Source: Rhizomucor pusillus | Taxonomy: Eukaryota; Mucoromycota; Mucoromycetes; Mucorales; Lichtheimiaceae | DNA length: 60,662 nucleotides | Assembly: GCA_900175165.2 (NCBI GenBank) | Contig: FWWN02000306.1 | Coordinates: 1-60,662, forward strand | Direction: 5' to 3' | Shown here: positions 21,402 to 33,685 of the stretch, one piece after another | Layout of the letters: every line of letters starts with the position of its first letter | Numbering within the stretch: the first letter of the stretch is position 1 | The notes under the pieces: model-generated | What the model saw: only the letters and a program-made list of their open reading frames with translations | Databases searched by the model: none | What the model was told of the DNA's origin: nothing | Program-made: the position numbers and the translations under genes

Positions 21402-24400
21402 ATGTCATTTATCGATAAACTAGGTGTCCTTGGCATACGATCGTTCAGTCCTGACTCTCCCGAGTACATTCAGTTCTACTCACCGTGCACGGTGATCTAT
21501 GGACCTAACGGATCTGGGAAGACGGCAAGTTTCACGACCGATCTGATCGGTCTCCAACAAATCGAGATCTCGTGAGCTGACAATCAGCGTTTTGGGAATA
21601 GACTATTATTGAGTGTCTCAAGTATGCTTGCACAGGCGAACTCCCTCCAAACAGCAAAGGAGGTGCTTTTATCCATGACGTTAAAGTAAGCAGCAGCAGC
21701 ACGCCGATAACGACGACGACGCATTATCGAGGAGAAACAAAAAAATCAGTAACCGCACATATGCTTTTTAGGTTGCAGGCGTTGCAGAAATCAAAGCACA
21801 GATCCGTTTACAGTTTACAAGTGTTAACAAGCAGCGCATGATATGTACGCGTAATATTTCATTGACGCAAAAACGATCGACGGTGCAACAAAAGACGTTG
21901 GATGCCTCCTTGAAAACCTTGGACGCAGAGACAGGCGAGGTAACGTATCGGCTGCTCCCATCGCCCCTCAACCGCAGATAGTTTGGGCAAAAAAAGGAAG
22001 ATTGACACGAGAACAATAAATCAGATGACCAGTATCAGTACAAGATGTTCAGATTTGGATGCGGAAATGCCTGGTCACTTAGGAGTACCGAGGGCTATCT
22101 TGGACAACGTCGTATTCTGCCACCAGGAAGAAAGCAACTGGTACGATACACGCATTCGAAATGGCTGTGGAGGGCGTTCCTAAATCATCATCGTTCCCAT
22201 TTCTTTTTAGGCCGCTATCAGAACCGAGTGTTCTCAAGAAGAAATTTGATGAGATCTTCTCTTCGACGAGGTGAGGTCACATTCTTTTTATTACATAGGA
22301 TGATCTAGCTGACATCCGTTTGGATAACAATGACATTAGATACACCAAGGCGTTGGAGAATATCAGGGAAGTTCGCAAGCAGCGCACCGCAGATGTCCGT
22401 GCGGAGAAGGTCGCATTGGAAGCACTCAAGGCCGACGGAGAGAAAGCAAGGAAAATTAGGAGATCGCTGCAGGATTTGCGCAATCGCATAGAGACTAAAA
22501 AGCAAGAAGCAGTTAACGTGGACGAAAAGCTCAACCGGGTCTCTCGCGAAATCAATTCGCTGCTTGAAGTATCTCGCAAGGCTGAAGTTATCGAAAGTCA
22601 GATTAAACAACTGGATCACCAGCGAGGAGTTATCGAGCAAAATATGGCAGAGATCGGCAGTGGACTTACTGATCGATCAGAGACGGACGAGGAATTGCAG
22701 AGAATGCTAGACGATCTGAATATGCGAACCCGCAGCGACGAAGAAACATTCGGCGACCTGGAAATCGATAAGCACCGAGTTGAACGTCACATACAAGTTG
22801 CTAGAGACGCCATATCTGCAAAGCACACGGCAATAGGACGTCTCGAAGCAGCTGCAGATGTAAGAGCTCTTAAATATCTTTCTTACTCTACATAGCCACA
22901 CTCATGAAGTTTTGGTTTAGGCTTTCGAGAAATTAAAACAAGAGCGTGTTGCCATGCTGCAAAAAGTTAACGATGAATTGCAGCTTGGATTATCCAGTCC
23001 TTTTGATGCCGATCAATCACAGCATCTTTTGAGGGAATTGTTCAACTCGAGAGATGCAAATTTGCAAAGACTGAAGGTATGTATTATTGTTTGAAAAAGC
23101 AGGATAGCAAAAATGAAAGACTCACAATTCTCTCAAGAATGAATCAAGAAACGAGCAGGCAAAACTTGCGGCAGAGTTGCAGGAACTGAAATCAGAAGCT
23201 GCTCGCCTGGAACAGGTCAAAAGAACAACCAAGCGACAGATTGTACGTGCAGCCGAGCGGGAAAAAATGATACTTCGTTCATCATTGCTAAGTGAATTTT
23301 CTGATAGGAACAAAGTAAAGTTGCACTTGGGGATCTCAATAGCCAGCTTGAAGATGTACATGTCTCGTACGGTGATTTGGAGCTTGCAAAAGATAAATTG
23401 AAACGAGAGGTCCGTCAATTTGGACCCTGACCAAATAGCCCTAATATACTGATGAATACACTTTATTCTAGGAAAGTGCCCTGGAGCAGGTCAAGGCGAC
23501 AATGAGGGCCGGCACGATAGCATCCCAGCTAACGCAAAAGGAGAGGACACTGCGTGATTTAGATGATCAAATAACTAGCCTAAACGAGGAAATGTCGCGC
23601 CTGAGTCGACAAGGTGATACCCGCACGAAGCTATCGATAAAAAGATCGGACTATGAGGACAAGACTGCAGCGGCCAGAACTCTGCAAGTATCTCGAACGG
23701 GATATCCGGCTTTTTTATTTGCTAACAACATACCGTACGTATTTTCAGTTTTTCGGAATGCAAAGACGAGCTTCAGCGGCGGCTAGGTCGATCGCCATCG
23801 CTTGACAAACTGGACAAGGATCTTGCTTCTTTGTTGCAGTAAGTTTCTCGATATCTATATGTAAGCGTCTGTTACTCACATTTTTTTTCCTGCTGTTCAG
23901 AGAGAGTTCCATATCTCTTCAGAAGGCGCATGAATCGCTTGACCACGAAAATCGCGAGCTATCTGGCATAGAAGCCAAGTTATCTGTCGCGGAACAAAGC
24001 CTGAAGCAAAAGCAGAAGTTACTAGCAAGTAAGCGAAGCTTTCTTAAAATTACAAAGAGTGCATTCAAACGAATGTTTGTGTAGGTCACGAGCGCTCGAT
24101 TGAAAAGGTATGTGGAGATCAGGATCTTCCAAAGGCCTTGAGTGCGCTGGAAGAAAAAACCAAATCAACTACAGAGTAAGTTGTATATACACATAAATCC
24201 ATTTCCAGGATGTATAACCGGGTTAAATTTATCCAGGCTTCTTGCATCTCTTCGCGGTGTAGAGACAATGTACAGTCGATTCAAGAAACGTAGTCACGAA
24301 AAGAAGCAATGCGTCGTATGCGAGCGAGCTTTCAGAAAGGATGATGAAGTTGAGGCCTTTATGCAAAAGGTAATGCTGCAAGTTACATTTTCAAAGCCGA

Positions 24401-26788
24401 ATTTGGAGTCTCATACATGAATTGAATTTTGTAGCTGGATAAAGATATTGCAAATGTTCCAAAGCAGCAGGAACTTTATCGTAAGAATCTTGCTGAATTT
24501 GAGGCACAGCGCAAAACATTGCGTGAATTAGAACCATTGTGGAATGAAGCGCAAAAGCTACGAGATACAGAAATCGTTGAACTTGAAGAATCGATCCAAA
24601 AGTATCGCCAGCAAAGGGATAAAGTTACCAACAAGCTCGAAATTGCAACTGTAGAAGTCACAGAGCACGAGGAGGATAAGAAGCGCCTGGAAACCCTTTG
24701 CAAGCGCGCAGAAGATGTAGCGCGACAACAGCGCGAGGCTAAACAGCTAGAGCTAGAAATTGATCGCTTGGAAAGTGAGCTGGCAAGGACTGGATCCACC
24801 CGCACGGTGACAGACTGCCAGCGAGAGTTGGAGGATCTTGCCGAAGAAAGGTATCGTCACAATGTGGAAACCAAAATCTCCGCGAGACGCAAGATATCTC
24901 ACTATAGAGTTAACTTTTTCATAGCAAAAAGGTCAGAAAAGATATTAAACGGCTGCATGATGACAGGGACGCTGCTGTCCAAGAAACTCAAAATGCCGAG
25001 AACGCTGTTCGAGATGCTCGCGAAAAGGTTAAGGATTTGCAACATCAAATAGATACAAGACGGCGCATAGAAGATACGCTGGAGCAAACACAGAAAGAGC
25101 ACAAGGATCAAGTAAAAGCACTTAAAGAGGCAGAAGCGCAGTTAGCATCGACAGAGTCCAAAGTCGAACGCGTGGCGGCAAAGTTACTCTATTCACAGAA
25201 CAATTGGTATTCAAAAATCGAAGAAGCACAGAAGCTTGCAAACGAAGCACGTCAAAACCTTGATAGGATAGAGGCTTTGAACCTGCAGATTGACGAGTAA
25301 GTCACTGCTGGTCTTTCTTAATGGGAGTAATTGATTTATTTATCGCTCTATAGATATACAAACAGCGCAGGACCTGAACAACTTGAGAAAGCTCTTGCCG
25401 AAAAGCAAAGATTACAGACCAAGTCAGAAGAACTGACGCAGAAACTAGCTGACATTGATCAAAAAATGAGATCTCTGGAAAAAGAAATGGCAAACAGAAA
25501 AGGCCAAGAGCGAGAACTGAATGACCATCTTCGGATCCGGTCGTATCGGAAACAAATGGCAGATATTGACAAGAAACTGTCTGAACTTGAGAGACAACGA
25601 GTCAACTTTGAAATGTCAACATATGAAAGAGAAATGCAATCGCACAAGCGGAAACAAGAACAACTTATTGATAAGGTGAGTAATCGATTGTCGGTGTAGA
25701 CAGCTTGCATTTTCTGATCTTGTTACTGCTACTGTTAGCGCGGTGGATTACATGGTGAAATTCGGCAAATGCAAGTGCAGATCGATCAATATGAGCAAGA
25801 TCTGTCAACGGATTATCAGAATGTGGAGCAAAGATATCACGATCAGTTCATTCAAGTAAAGGTATATCTTTTTTATGCAAGTACCGGCGTAGGATGAAAA
25901 GCTTACACCGAAGACAGACCACTGAGCTGGCAATCAGTGATTTGGAAAAATACACAAAAGCTCTTGAAAAGTAAGAGAGAACAAAAGGAAGAAATATGCC
26001 GCCGAAATGTCCCACTAACAGAATGATTTTAGCGCTATAATGCGGTACCATACGTTAAAGATGGAAGATCTGAACAAATTAATTCGAGAGCTCTGGGTCA
26101 ACACATATCGTGGTGGAGGTAACTGGCTCTGAAACTGCCAAGAAGGTTGTGACTGCCTCACAGAACCTCATCTTTGCAGATATCGATTATATTCAGATAC
26201 GGTCAGACAACGAAGGATTGGCAAGCAATCGATCCTACAACTATCGAGTATGTCATTGCAGAGTAGATAGGTCTATGCACGACTCATGCGATGTCATTGC
26301 TCGTTTAGGTTGTTATGATCAAGAATGGAAAGGAGCTCAATATGCGTGGTCGTTGCAGTGCTGGCCAAAAAGTGCTTACTTCGATTATCATTCGTCTGGC
26401 ATTAGCTGAAACATTCTGCATCCAGTGCGGAGTGCTCGCTTTAGACGAACCTACCACGAATCTCGATAGGGAGAATATTGAGAGCTTGGCGCAGAGCCTG
26501 TCAAAGTAAGGATGATATTCTCTTCCGCAGAATGTATGTCGTTTAACAGGTGATGTAGTATCATTCAAGCCCGTCGCAACGCACAGACCAACTTCCAGCT
26601 GATTGTCATTACACACGATGAACAGTTTGTCGAGTATCTGCGACGATCGAACGTTGCGGATTACTTCAACTATGTACACAAAGCGGATGGGTAAGCAAAA
26701 TAGACATATCGAATAAGAATGGAGACTTAAAGGCATGTTGCGCAGTCAATATACCCAGGTCGATAAAGTCGGGACGGATGCAAGTTGA
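21402..26788 (+). CDS. RAD50: DNA repair ATPase RAD50 (MRN complex)
   Basis: Twenty-four exons join to 1299 aa with the frame kept throughout: 21402-21524, 21602-21685, 21772-21939, 22025-22140, 22211-22270, 22340-22859, 22921-23076, 23138-23242, 23308-23409, 23472-23683, 23749-23838, 23901-24028, 24085-24175, 24237-24369, 24435-24850, 24925-25296, 25354-25675, 25739-25861, 25918-25970, 26033-26118, 26180-26247, 26309-26505, 26559-26690, 26746-26788. Visible parts are Walker A GPNGSGKT (34-41), Q-loop [10 protein letters not shown], two long coiled coils, zinc hook CVVC (about 677-680), ABC signature RCSAGQKV (about 1192), Walker [12 protein letters not shown] and ITHDEQ. RAD50 tethers and processes DNA ends with MRE11 and NBS1. 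Introns 1 and 10 start with GCAAGT; no GT donor restores the frame. The gene is complete. Confidence 0.95.
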
Positions 26789-26945
26789 ACGGAGAATCAG
26801 AAGCACCCAGAAAAAAAAAATGGCTTCCCTTTTTTAGCTTCTGCCGCGTAACTCTTTCTTTTTTCGTTTCCCAGACCCTCCCGCTCTTACATTTTTCCTT
26901 TTGGGCAACAAGCTAAATATTACTCTTTTTCTTTCTTCGTTGCAT

Positions 26946-27012
26946 TCTCTTCGTTCTCGTTCTTGTTCTCGTTCTCGTTCTCGTTCTCGTTCTCGTTCTC
27001 GTTCTCGTTCTC
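26946..27012 (+). repeat. TTCTCG hexanucleotide microsatellite
   Basis: About ten near-perfect TTCTCG units (one variant TTCTTG) fill the leader immediately upstream of the second bZIP gene's ATG at 27037. As a pyrimidine tract just before a start codon it may act in the 5' UTR or promoter. Its length probably varies between strains. Confidence 0.9.
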
Positions 27013-27036
27013 ATTTCTCTTTGTTACTTGTTCAAA

Positions 27037-28815
27037 ATGCAGCGAGATGATATTCTTGGATTCGAGACTATGTCCTTTGAGGACCTGTTGCTAGCTGTAG
27101 AAGACGGTAATAACACCAGTCAATCAAACAATGGAGGAACACTACCTCTTAGTGGCGATCAGTATATGTTGCATCCTGATGTGTTTGCATACGATTTATT
27201 CGGTGTGAGTTTCGAAAACTCTGCCGCCGCCGGTGTCTCGAGGAACGATAGCTCCAACAACAATAGCGGCAGCAATAGCAACAACAGCAACGGTGACAGT
27301 GATAGCGGTAACAACGCTGCTACCGGGCCGTCTATCGGCGTTCTCGACTCGTCAATGTCCATGATGGTTACCTCTTTCAACAGTAACTCGTCAGTTTCCT
27401 CCAATTCACCACCCAATGATACCCAGTTTGCCGAAATATTCACTGCAAAGCCAAAGCCAAAGCTGCAGCAATCCCGGCCATCAGGCAACACTGCCACCAG
27501 ATTCAAGGAACCTATCTTTGTCACCGAATCCCCGCAAGATGCGTACAAGAAGAAGAAACGAAAAGGTGCATCGACTTCACAAAGTCCATCGGAAGAGGAT
27601 GATGACTTTGATAATTTGACCGAGAGCGATAGAGCCAAGCTGAAGCAGATGACATCCAAGGAACGTCGGCAGCTACGTAACAAGATATCAGCCCGTAACT
27701 TTAGAGTGAGACGGAAAGGTAAAGAAAAAATCGGTGACACAGACCCAATGCCTTTTTTTATTCTCCTGCAAGCTAATCCCCGCATCAATCAACCAACAGA
27801 ATACATTGAACAGCTGGAGAACAAGGTTCGAGAGCAAGAGAACGAGATTAAAGATTTGCGGGAAACCACGACCAGATTGCAAAAGATCAATCAAGAATTG
27901 CAGCAAGAACTACAGCAATGGCGTGGTCTGCCGTCTTTACCGGTGAACGAGAATACGCCACCGTCGTCGGGTGCATCTGACGTGATCGGACAGTCGCCTG
28001 AAGCGAGACTGATGAATACTTTCAACGGCGGAATACAAGTAGCAGAACTCGATTCGATCATGCCCCTCTTTGACTTTTCGTTTGAAACCAATGTATCGAC
28101 TGCGGTGATGCCGGATTTCGACTATGAGCGAGTGTTTACCGAAAAGGCACTCGTCAAGCAACGTGATTTGTCATCCCAAGAACTTATGCGAACCTATCCG
28201 CTTCTCGTTCCGGCTTTAATGTCCATTATCGTCGGGCAGACATTGACAATGCATCCTTTGCCGCATTTTCCAATGTCAGATGAACCAGCGTGGGACAAAC
28301 TAGCGCCTACATTCTTGTGGCCCTCCAACGATTACTTTGAGCCCGTGGTGGCTGCCGGCGCAGGCGGCGATCAGGACGATAACGGCCAACTGGATCGGGT
28401 CTCGTCGCATTCTCTCACTCTTGGTGCCTCGTCCCCCTCCAGCGACTCCACTAACACTGTAGTAGGAACGCACTCGGACGAGGTTATTCGCAAACATTAT
28501 ATTTACTATGCATTCATGCGGCTAGCGGGATTCAGCGATAAGCAGATTATAGCCCGCAAGATGCAAAAGAAGGTCACCCCCAAGAAGCGACCTTTGGCAA
28601 CGGTGGCAGCCTTCTGCTCCGTAGGCACTACTTTGCTGCGTCATCCAGAACGAAAGACTATGCTTTGCACTGTCATGAAGAACGACCACTTTGCAAACCC
28701 CTCCTGGTCCCATTCTTCCTCTTCCTCCTCCCGCCACCTCCGCCCATTCTCTGCAATCAAAAACAACTCACCTGTCACACAGAACCTGCCCTACCACAAT
28801 ACCGTTCGAGTGTAA
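27037..28815 (+). CDS. bZIP transcription factor with in-frame intron inside the bZIP domain
   Basis: Exons 27037-27718 and 27800-28815 give 565 aa. The basic region RQLRNKISARNFRVRRK joins EYIEQLENKVREQENEIKDL across the intron to form a bZIP of the KISARNFRVRRKEYI type found in several fungal regulators. The 81-nt intron has canonical ends (AAAG|GTAAAG, CAACAG|AA), is a multiple of three and has no stop. A transcript keeping it would still be translated, but with 27 extra residues between DNA-binding region and zipper. The N terminus is rich in Ser/Asn and acidic residues. The Ser-rich C terminus after about residue 530 has no clear counterpart and may hide a further intron. The start ATG follows the TTCTCG tract. 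Targets are unknown. Confidence 0.85.
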   Translation: MQRDDILGFETMSFEDLLLAVEDGNNTSQSNNGGTLPLSGDQYMLHPDVFAYDLFGVSFENSAAAGVSRNDSSNNNSGSNSNNSNGDSDSGNNAATGPSIGVLDSSMSMMVTSFNSNSSVSSNSPPNDTQFAEIFTAKPKPKLQQSRPSGNTATRFKEPIFVTESPQDAYKKKKRKGASTSQSPSEEDDDFDNLTESDRAKLKQMTSKERRQLRNKISARNFRVRRKGKEKIGDTDPMPFFILLQANPRINQPTEYIEQLENKVREQENEIKDLRETTTRLQKINQELQQELQQWRGLPSLPVNENTPPSSGASDVIGQSPEARLMNTFNGGIQVAELDSIMPLFDFSFETNVSTAVMPDFDYERVFTEKALVKQRDLSSQELMRTYPLLVPALMSIIVGQTLTMHPLPHFPMSDEPAWDKLAPTFLWPSNDYFEPVVAAGAGGDQDDNGQLDRVSSHSLTLGASSPSSDSTNTVVGTHSDEVIRKHYIYYAFMRLAGFSDKQIIARKMQKKVTPKKRPLATVAAFCSVGTTLLRHPERKTMLCTVMKNDHFANPSWSHSSSSSSRHLRPFSAIKNNSPVTQNLPYHNTVRV

Positions 28816-28959
28816 ATAACTTTTTTTGTTCTTTTTTGCTCTTCTGCTGCATTCCTTCATTCATTAAATTTGCTTGATTATATTCAATCTAAACACACAA
28901 GTCTATAACATCTCATGGATTTTTTTGGATATATGTATGCATCGTTGCTACCGCAGTGT

Positions 28960-31354
28960 TTAATTGTTCTTCTTTTCAATCTCGGTCAAGCCAGTACCAG
29001 GAGCCACTGCTCGCCGTCCTTTCTGGCGTCGACGAGGCGTGAACGAAGAAGACTCTGCCTCGCTTGCAGAGCTGAATGCCGCAGAGTGCTTATCCAAAAA
29101 GTGGAGAACATCCACGTCGCCGCCGTCGTGCTCTTGATCCTGTCTCGTGAGGTTGAAGATATTGCTATCATCGAGCCATTCGCGCAGAGCTGCATTGTTG
29201 AGGAAACCGCTCGCGATCTGTGAAAACGTCCTGCCACCCTCAGCCAGTTCAGACACGGATTCCTTGTTTCCTGATGGGTCGCTTCGGAATACATTGTTTG
29301 GATCAAAGTCGCTAAACACTTTGGGTCCGTACTCGTTGATCAGTTCTGTAATGTCCTGAGACAGCTTTTCTCGGTTCTGTCGTAGGTTTTCTGTGCTATC
29401 TGGATCCACCAGTGCCACGTACAACGGTTTCAAGGATTTGTAGACATCCATGCCATTCTCACCAAATCGCATACTTGCATAGCTTACAAATGGCAACAGG
29501 TTCCACGTAGCCAGTGGCAAAAGTATCTTCCAGTACCAGTTCCAGTCCGTCTTGAGCGCATACGCGAACACCGCCAGGCTGTAGAGACCGTAAAGTGTAG
29601 GTAAAAGCACCAGTCCAACGAGAATCTTCCAAGTTGCCAGCACGTCTCTGCCCATGATTTTCACAGACGAGCCTGCCAGTGCCTCTGTACAGTTATTCAG
29701 TAACTAATCATTTACATTGGAATAAAGTTGTGTGTGCTAATACCTTTAGCCTTTTTGTGACTAATCACTTTGGCGACGATGGCGATGGGAAGGTTCAGAA
29801 TGGCGCCTGGGAAAGCCAACAATCCCCACACCAGCAAGACAAGGATTCGATACAAGAGCAAAAAGAACGTGCGCGATTCTCTCAAATTGGTATCCGGCAC
29901 TTGGTGGTCCCGCAGGCCGTGGTATTTGAGAACCTGGTTGTATGCCAGCACTTTGCGCTGGAGTTCAATGACCTTGGGATCGTCCTTGTACAAATTATAT
30001 CCAATGACGAAACGTCGGTTCAAGTCGACGATCTGTGCAATGTGTAACTTTCTGTTGGCTGGTTTGTACAACCGTCTAGCTGCTTGAATAACCTTTTTTT
30101 TTCAATTGAAATGCCGTTAATGCACTAACAGCGTAACCTTTTATAGTTATTTCTTACCATCAATGTCTGTTCGTTGGAGGCATTCACCGTGACGCTCTTT
30201 AGACCATAGTGAATGGTATCCAGCAGAGTCGAGCATGCTTCTCGCTTTTCGTTTCCACCCAGTTTAAACTTTTCCACGAGCTCAGGTGGGATAGTGATTG
30301 GATTGCCAAACTCAATCACGGCTCTGGAGCGGAAGCGGTGTGCGTGAAAGTAATTCAAGCCTATTACGTACTTAGGATGCGAAGAAAGGGATATGATAGG
30401 TATGTATGACTTTATACTTACCGCAAGGTACAATCTTGACTTCCAATCCGGGATACTTGGCCATGGCGCCCAATGCCATGATGGTGACACCAGCTATGAA
30501 ATTATTGCATAAAAACTGTCAACATCTTGGGCGTTTCAATGGTCGATCACGTAGATCCTGCCATACCTTTTAAGGGCAACATCTCTGCCCTGTCGTGACT
30601 ACCGCCTTCAGGGAAGATGGTGATACACTCTCCATTGTTGAGTTCGTCGTATACTCGCTCGTACACTGAGTCCTGATCAACATGCGGAAGGACCTTGTAC
30701 GCTGCACCTTCTGACCGCGTCAATGCCTGCAATGCCGCTTCCTCCTTGACAGGCGACTTGGCTTCGATCTCTGTATCAGATACAATCTTTGCAACGACAA
30801 TTTTGCCAGCGTTGCGGGGCAAGAGCAGCGTGTCTCCTGGCTGTACCTGCTGCGTAAATTTCGTATCGATGCCTGATATCCGCAGCGGATCCGTTTTGGC
30901 ATTCAACAAGGTGATACGCCCTTCACCTTTGCGTGCGATATCCTGTGGACGCACGACGGGAACTGCACATCCATTGAGTATCTATAATCATGTAGATATC
31001 GAGAGCAGGATACATACTTGCATGGATCATACGTGCAAAAAAGCCAATCGCTTTCTGTCGCATCGATTTCTCTGCAATGAGAAATGACATTTTTCGTTTG
31101 CATTCCCGCATAACAATAAGAGGGTCCACAAACTATATTTCATTAGGCTGACGTGTACTATTAGCCCTTCCTATGACCGACTGACTGACCTGATTCGCGT
31201 GCGGTGCCGCAACGAAAATGACGGGACCTTGACGCGGAATCTTGTGCGAGCCTCGTGGCCGGATCTCGCGGAAAAACACGTCGAGCATAATGCTAAAGAT
31301 CCACTGCGCCGCATCGTAGCCTAGATCTAGCTTTCTTGAACTAAAATGTGACAT
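28960..31354 (-). CDS. SCT1: Glycerol-3-phosphate/dihydroxyacetone-phosphate acyltransferase (SCT1/GPT2 type)
   Basis: Seven minus-strand exons: 31190-31354, 31018-31132, 30567-30962, 30422-30493, 30158-30360, 29744-30092 and 28960-29684, 674 aa. It performs the first acylation of glycerol-3-phosphate in phospholipid and triglyceride synthesis at the ER. Family marks are FFREIRPRGSHKIPRQGPV, the catalytic block APHANQFVDP (split by intron 1), FPEGGSHD for substrate binding, and GLNYFHAHRFRSRAVIEFG. Membrane segments follow, for example FFLLLYRILVLLVWGLL and ILVGLVLLPTLYGLYSLAVF. The low-complexity cytosolic C tail is typical. The start at 31354 (MSHFSSRKLDLGYDA) is the first ATG fitting family length; an in-frame ATG further upstream is possible. 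Its 3' end converges with the bZIP gene, 144 bp apart. Confidence 0.92.
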
Positions 31355-31861
31355 TGGGAATTTTTGCAGGAAACTGATATCTCCCTCTGTGTGTGCTCCG
31401 TCTCCCATCGTCGCGTGATCTACGGCCTTTTGAAACATTTTTTTTCCTTGTTCGCACGACAAATGCTCTCGAATTTTCGATGCGGCCCCGATATGGCAGC
31501 CAGCACCTTTCGGATGAAAGAAGAAGTAAAAACTTACACGGGCGAAACTCACTGGTTTCTTCTCCACTGAGCAGAGTGCTAGCTGGCCATCAAGAATGCA
31601 TAAACTAAAACATCAACATAGACATCTGACTATGCAGAAATTAGGAGGGAATGTAATCGTGACAAATCAATATATTATAACCATAGCTAGCGATGAATAC
31701 ATCTCCATGAGATATTCCAAATAGTAAAATTTTTCTGCTAGTTGGCTAGCTAAAAAATGGTATCCAGGCCGCAAGATAAGGAGACCATGGATGCGCCCGC
31801 CTCTTACGGCCTTAGAAACAAGCCACGCATAATTGCATCTTCGTAACACTCTTTATACGCA
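31355..31861. other. Divergent promoter of the acyltransferase and PUS1
   Basis: About 500 bp between two start codons on opposite strands. I see no exon or RNA gene that I can support. Minus-strand open frame 31360-31567 may be 5' leader or an unrecognised upstream exon of the acyltransferase. Confidence 0.45.
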
Positions 31862-33685
31862 ATGGCAGGCGACGAAGTAAAGGAGGTTCAGCAACAACAA
31901 CAACAAGAACAGCAAACGAATGCACCAAAAGAGGAGCAGCAGCAGCAGCAGCAGCAACAGCCGGAGGAGCAAACTGAAGCTGCCGTTGGAGAAAAACGCA
32001 ATGTTCAAGAGGATCAGGAGCTAGTGAGAAGCAAGCGATACAAAACGGCAAAAGAGCGTCGTGCACATTTCGAAAAGAACAACACTTACAAGATTTCGGA
32101 GGAGCGCCCGAGTACCGGCAGTGAAGATAGCGAAAGTAGTAAAGAGCCACGTCTGCCTAAAAAGAAGGTGGCGCTTTTGGTTGGATACAGCGGTACTGGA
32201 TATCAGGGCATGCAAATGTAAAGTGTAAAGTCTCAGATCGACAGGCTATTGCAGAGGTACTAAAGAGGATTGGTGGTAGGAATCCAAATGCCAAATCGAT
32301 TGAAAGTGAGTTATTCCAAGCGCTCTGCAAGGCGAACGCCATTTCTAAAGCAAATTCGGGTGACCCCAAAAAGGTTTGGATCAAGTTTCGATGGAGGATA
32401 TCGCGGCTGCTAATTTTAATGTATGCAGGTCCATTGGATGCGAGCTGCACGCACTGACAAGGGCGTTCACGCTGCTGGCAACGTCGTATCCTTGAAAATG
32501 TGTCTTCCGGAAGGCGATGTCGTGAAGGATATCAATTCTCACCTGCCTGATCAGATCCGAGTGTGGGGTGAGTGATATATCTTACATATCAATTCTAAAA
32601 AAGTTCTAACTATTTTCAGGTTACGTACGAGTCAACAGCGCATTCCATGCCAAGACAGGCTGCGATTCACGCGTCTATGAATATCTCCTGCCAACTTATT
32701 GCTTTTTGCCACCTGCACCCAAGAAAGTCGGAGAGGAACGAGGTAGCGAAAACGATATCGTGATGGTAGTGGATAATAAGGAACATTACATTCCACGCAG
32801 CACGCCGGAAGAAATGGAAAACAAGCGGAAATATCGGATAGATGCAGAAACTTTGTCCAAGTTCAGAGAAGCGCTCAGCAAATTCGTCGGCACATCGAAC
32901 TATCACAATTACACGATTGGACGTGGATTCAAAGATAAGAGCTGCTACCGCTACATCAAAAGTATCGAGGTAAAAGAGAGAAAAAAATCTCTACTAGTTA
33001 CCCTAGAGACGATCTCAAATGGTCCTTCTTCCTTTTGTCAATAGGTCAGTGAACCTATAATGATCTCAGATAGCGAATGGTTAAGCGTTAAGCTGCACGG
33101 ACAATCATTCATGTTGCATCAAATTCGTAAAATGATCTGTAAGATATCCAAAAGTTGCTGTGCCTCCGGAGTTAATTAACGCTACTTTTTGGATAGCCAT
33201 GGCGATGCTAACTGTTCGAAGTGGAACGCCGCTCTCGCTCATTGACGAGTCTTTCAAGGATAAGCGTATCAATATTCCAAAGGCGCCCGCTTTGGGATTG
33301 TTGCTGGAGCGACCCGTGTTCGAAAGCTACAACCGCAAGACACAGCAAGCAAAAGCTCGCGATCCTACTATGCGACAATGCATTGATTTTGATGAGTACA
33401 AGGATACGATCAATGAATTCAAGCAGAAATGGATCTATTCCAAGATATTTGAGGATGAACAAAAAGATGCAATGTAAGTGAACAGAGTTAACTGGTTGTG
33501 GACATTGACACTCACTTCTATTTGTTAGCTTTGACTCTTTCCTGACGAGTGTTGATTCGCAGATTGGTCCCGATTTCAAGTATCTCAACCCGGAAGGCGT
33601 GATACCCCCTGAATGTCTCATTACTACAAAGTACACTGGAACGCGTGCTGAGCAGGAGGAAGCCAAGCAACTAGAAGATGAATAA
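31862..33685 (+). CDS. PUS1: tRNA pseudouridine synthase Pus1
   Basis: Seven exons: 31862-32217, 32280-32373, 32429-32567, 32620-32969, 33045-33138, 33197-33473 and 33529-33685, 488 aa. Pus1 is a TruA-family nuclear and mitochondrial enzyme that makes pseudouridine in tRNAs and U2 snRNA. The catalytic aspartate lies in [69 protein letters not shown] and [11 protein letters not shown] are other family blocks. The N terminus is a polyglutamine/Glu-rich tail with a run of eight glutamines at about residues 27-34, followed by a basic [10 protein letters not shown] that could be a nuclear signal. The C terminus ends [10 protein letters not shown]. All splice sites are GT-AG. The gene is complete. 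Confidence 0.95.

Noticed and set aside
27719..27799. Treating the second bZIP gene as one uninterrupted ORF
   Set aside because: The in-frame segment has canonical splice ends and splits a conserved bZIP domain; without it the basic region and zipper join properly.
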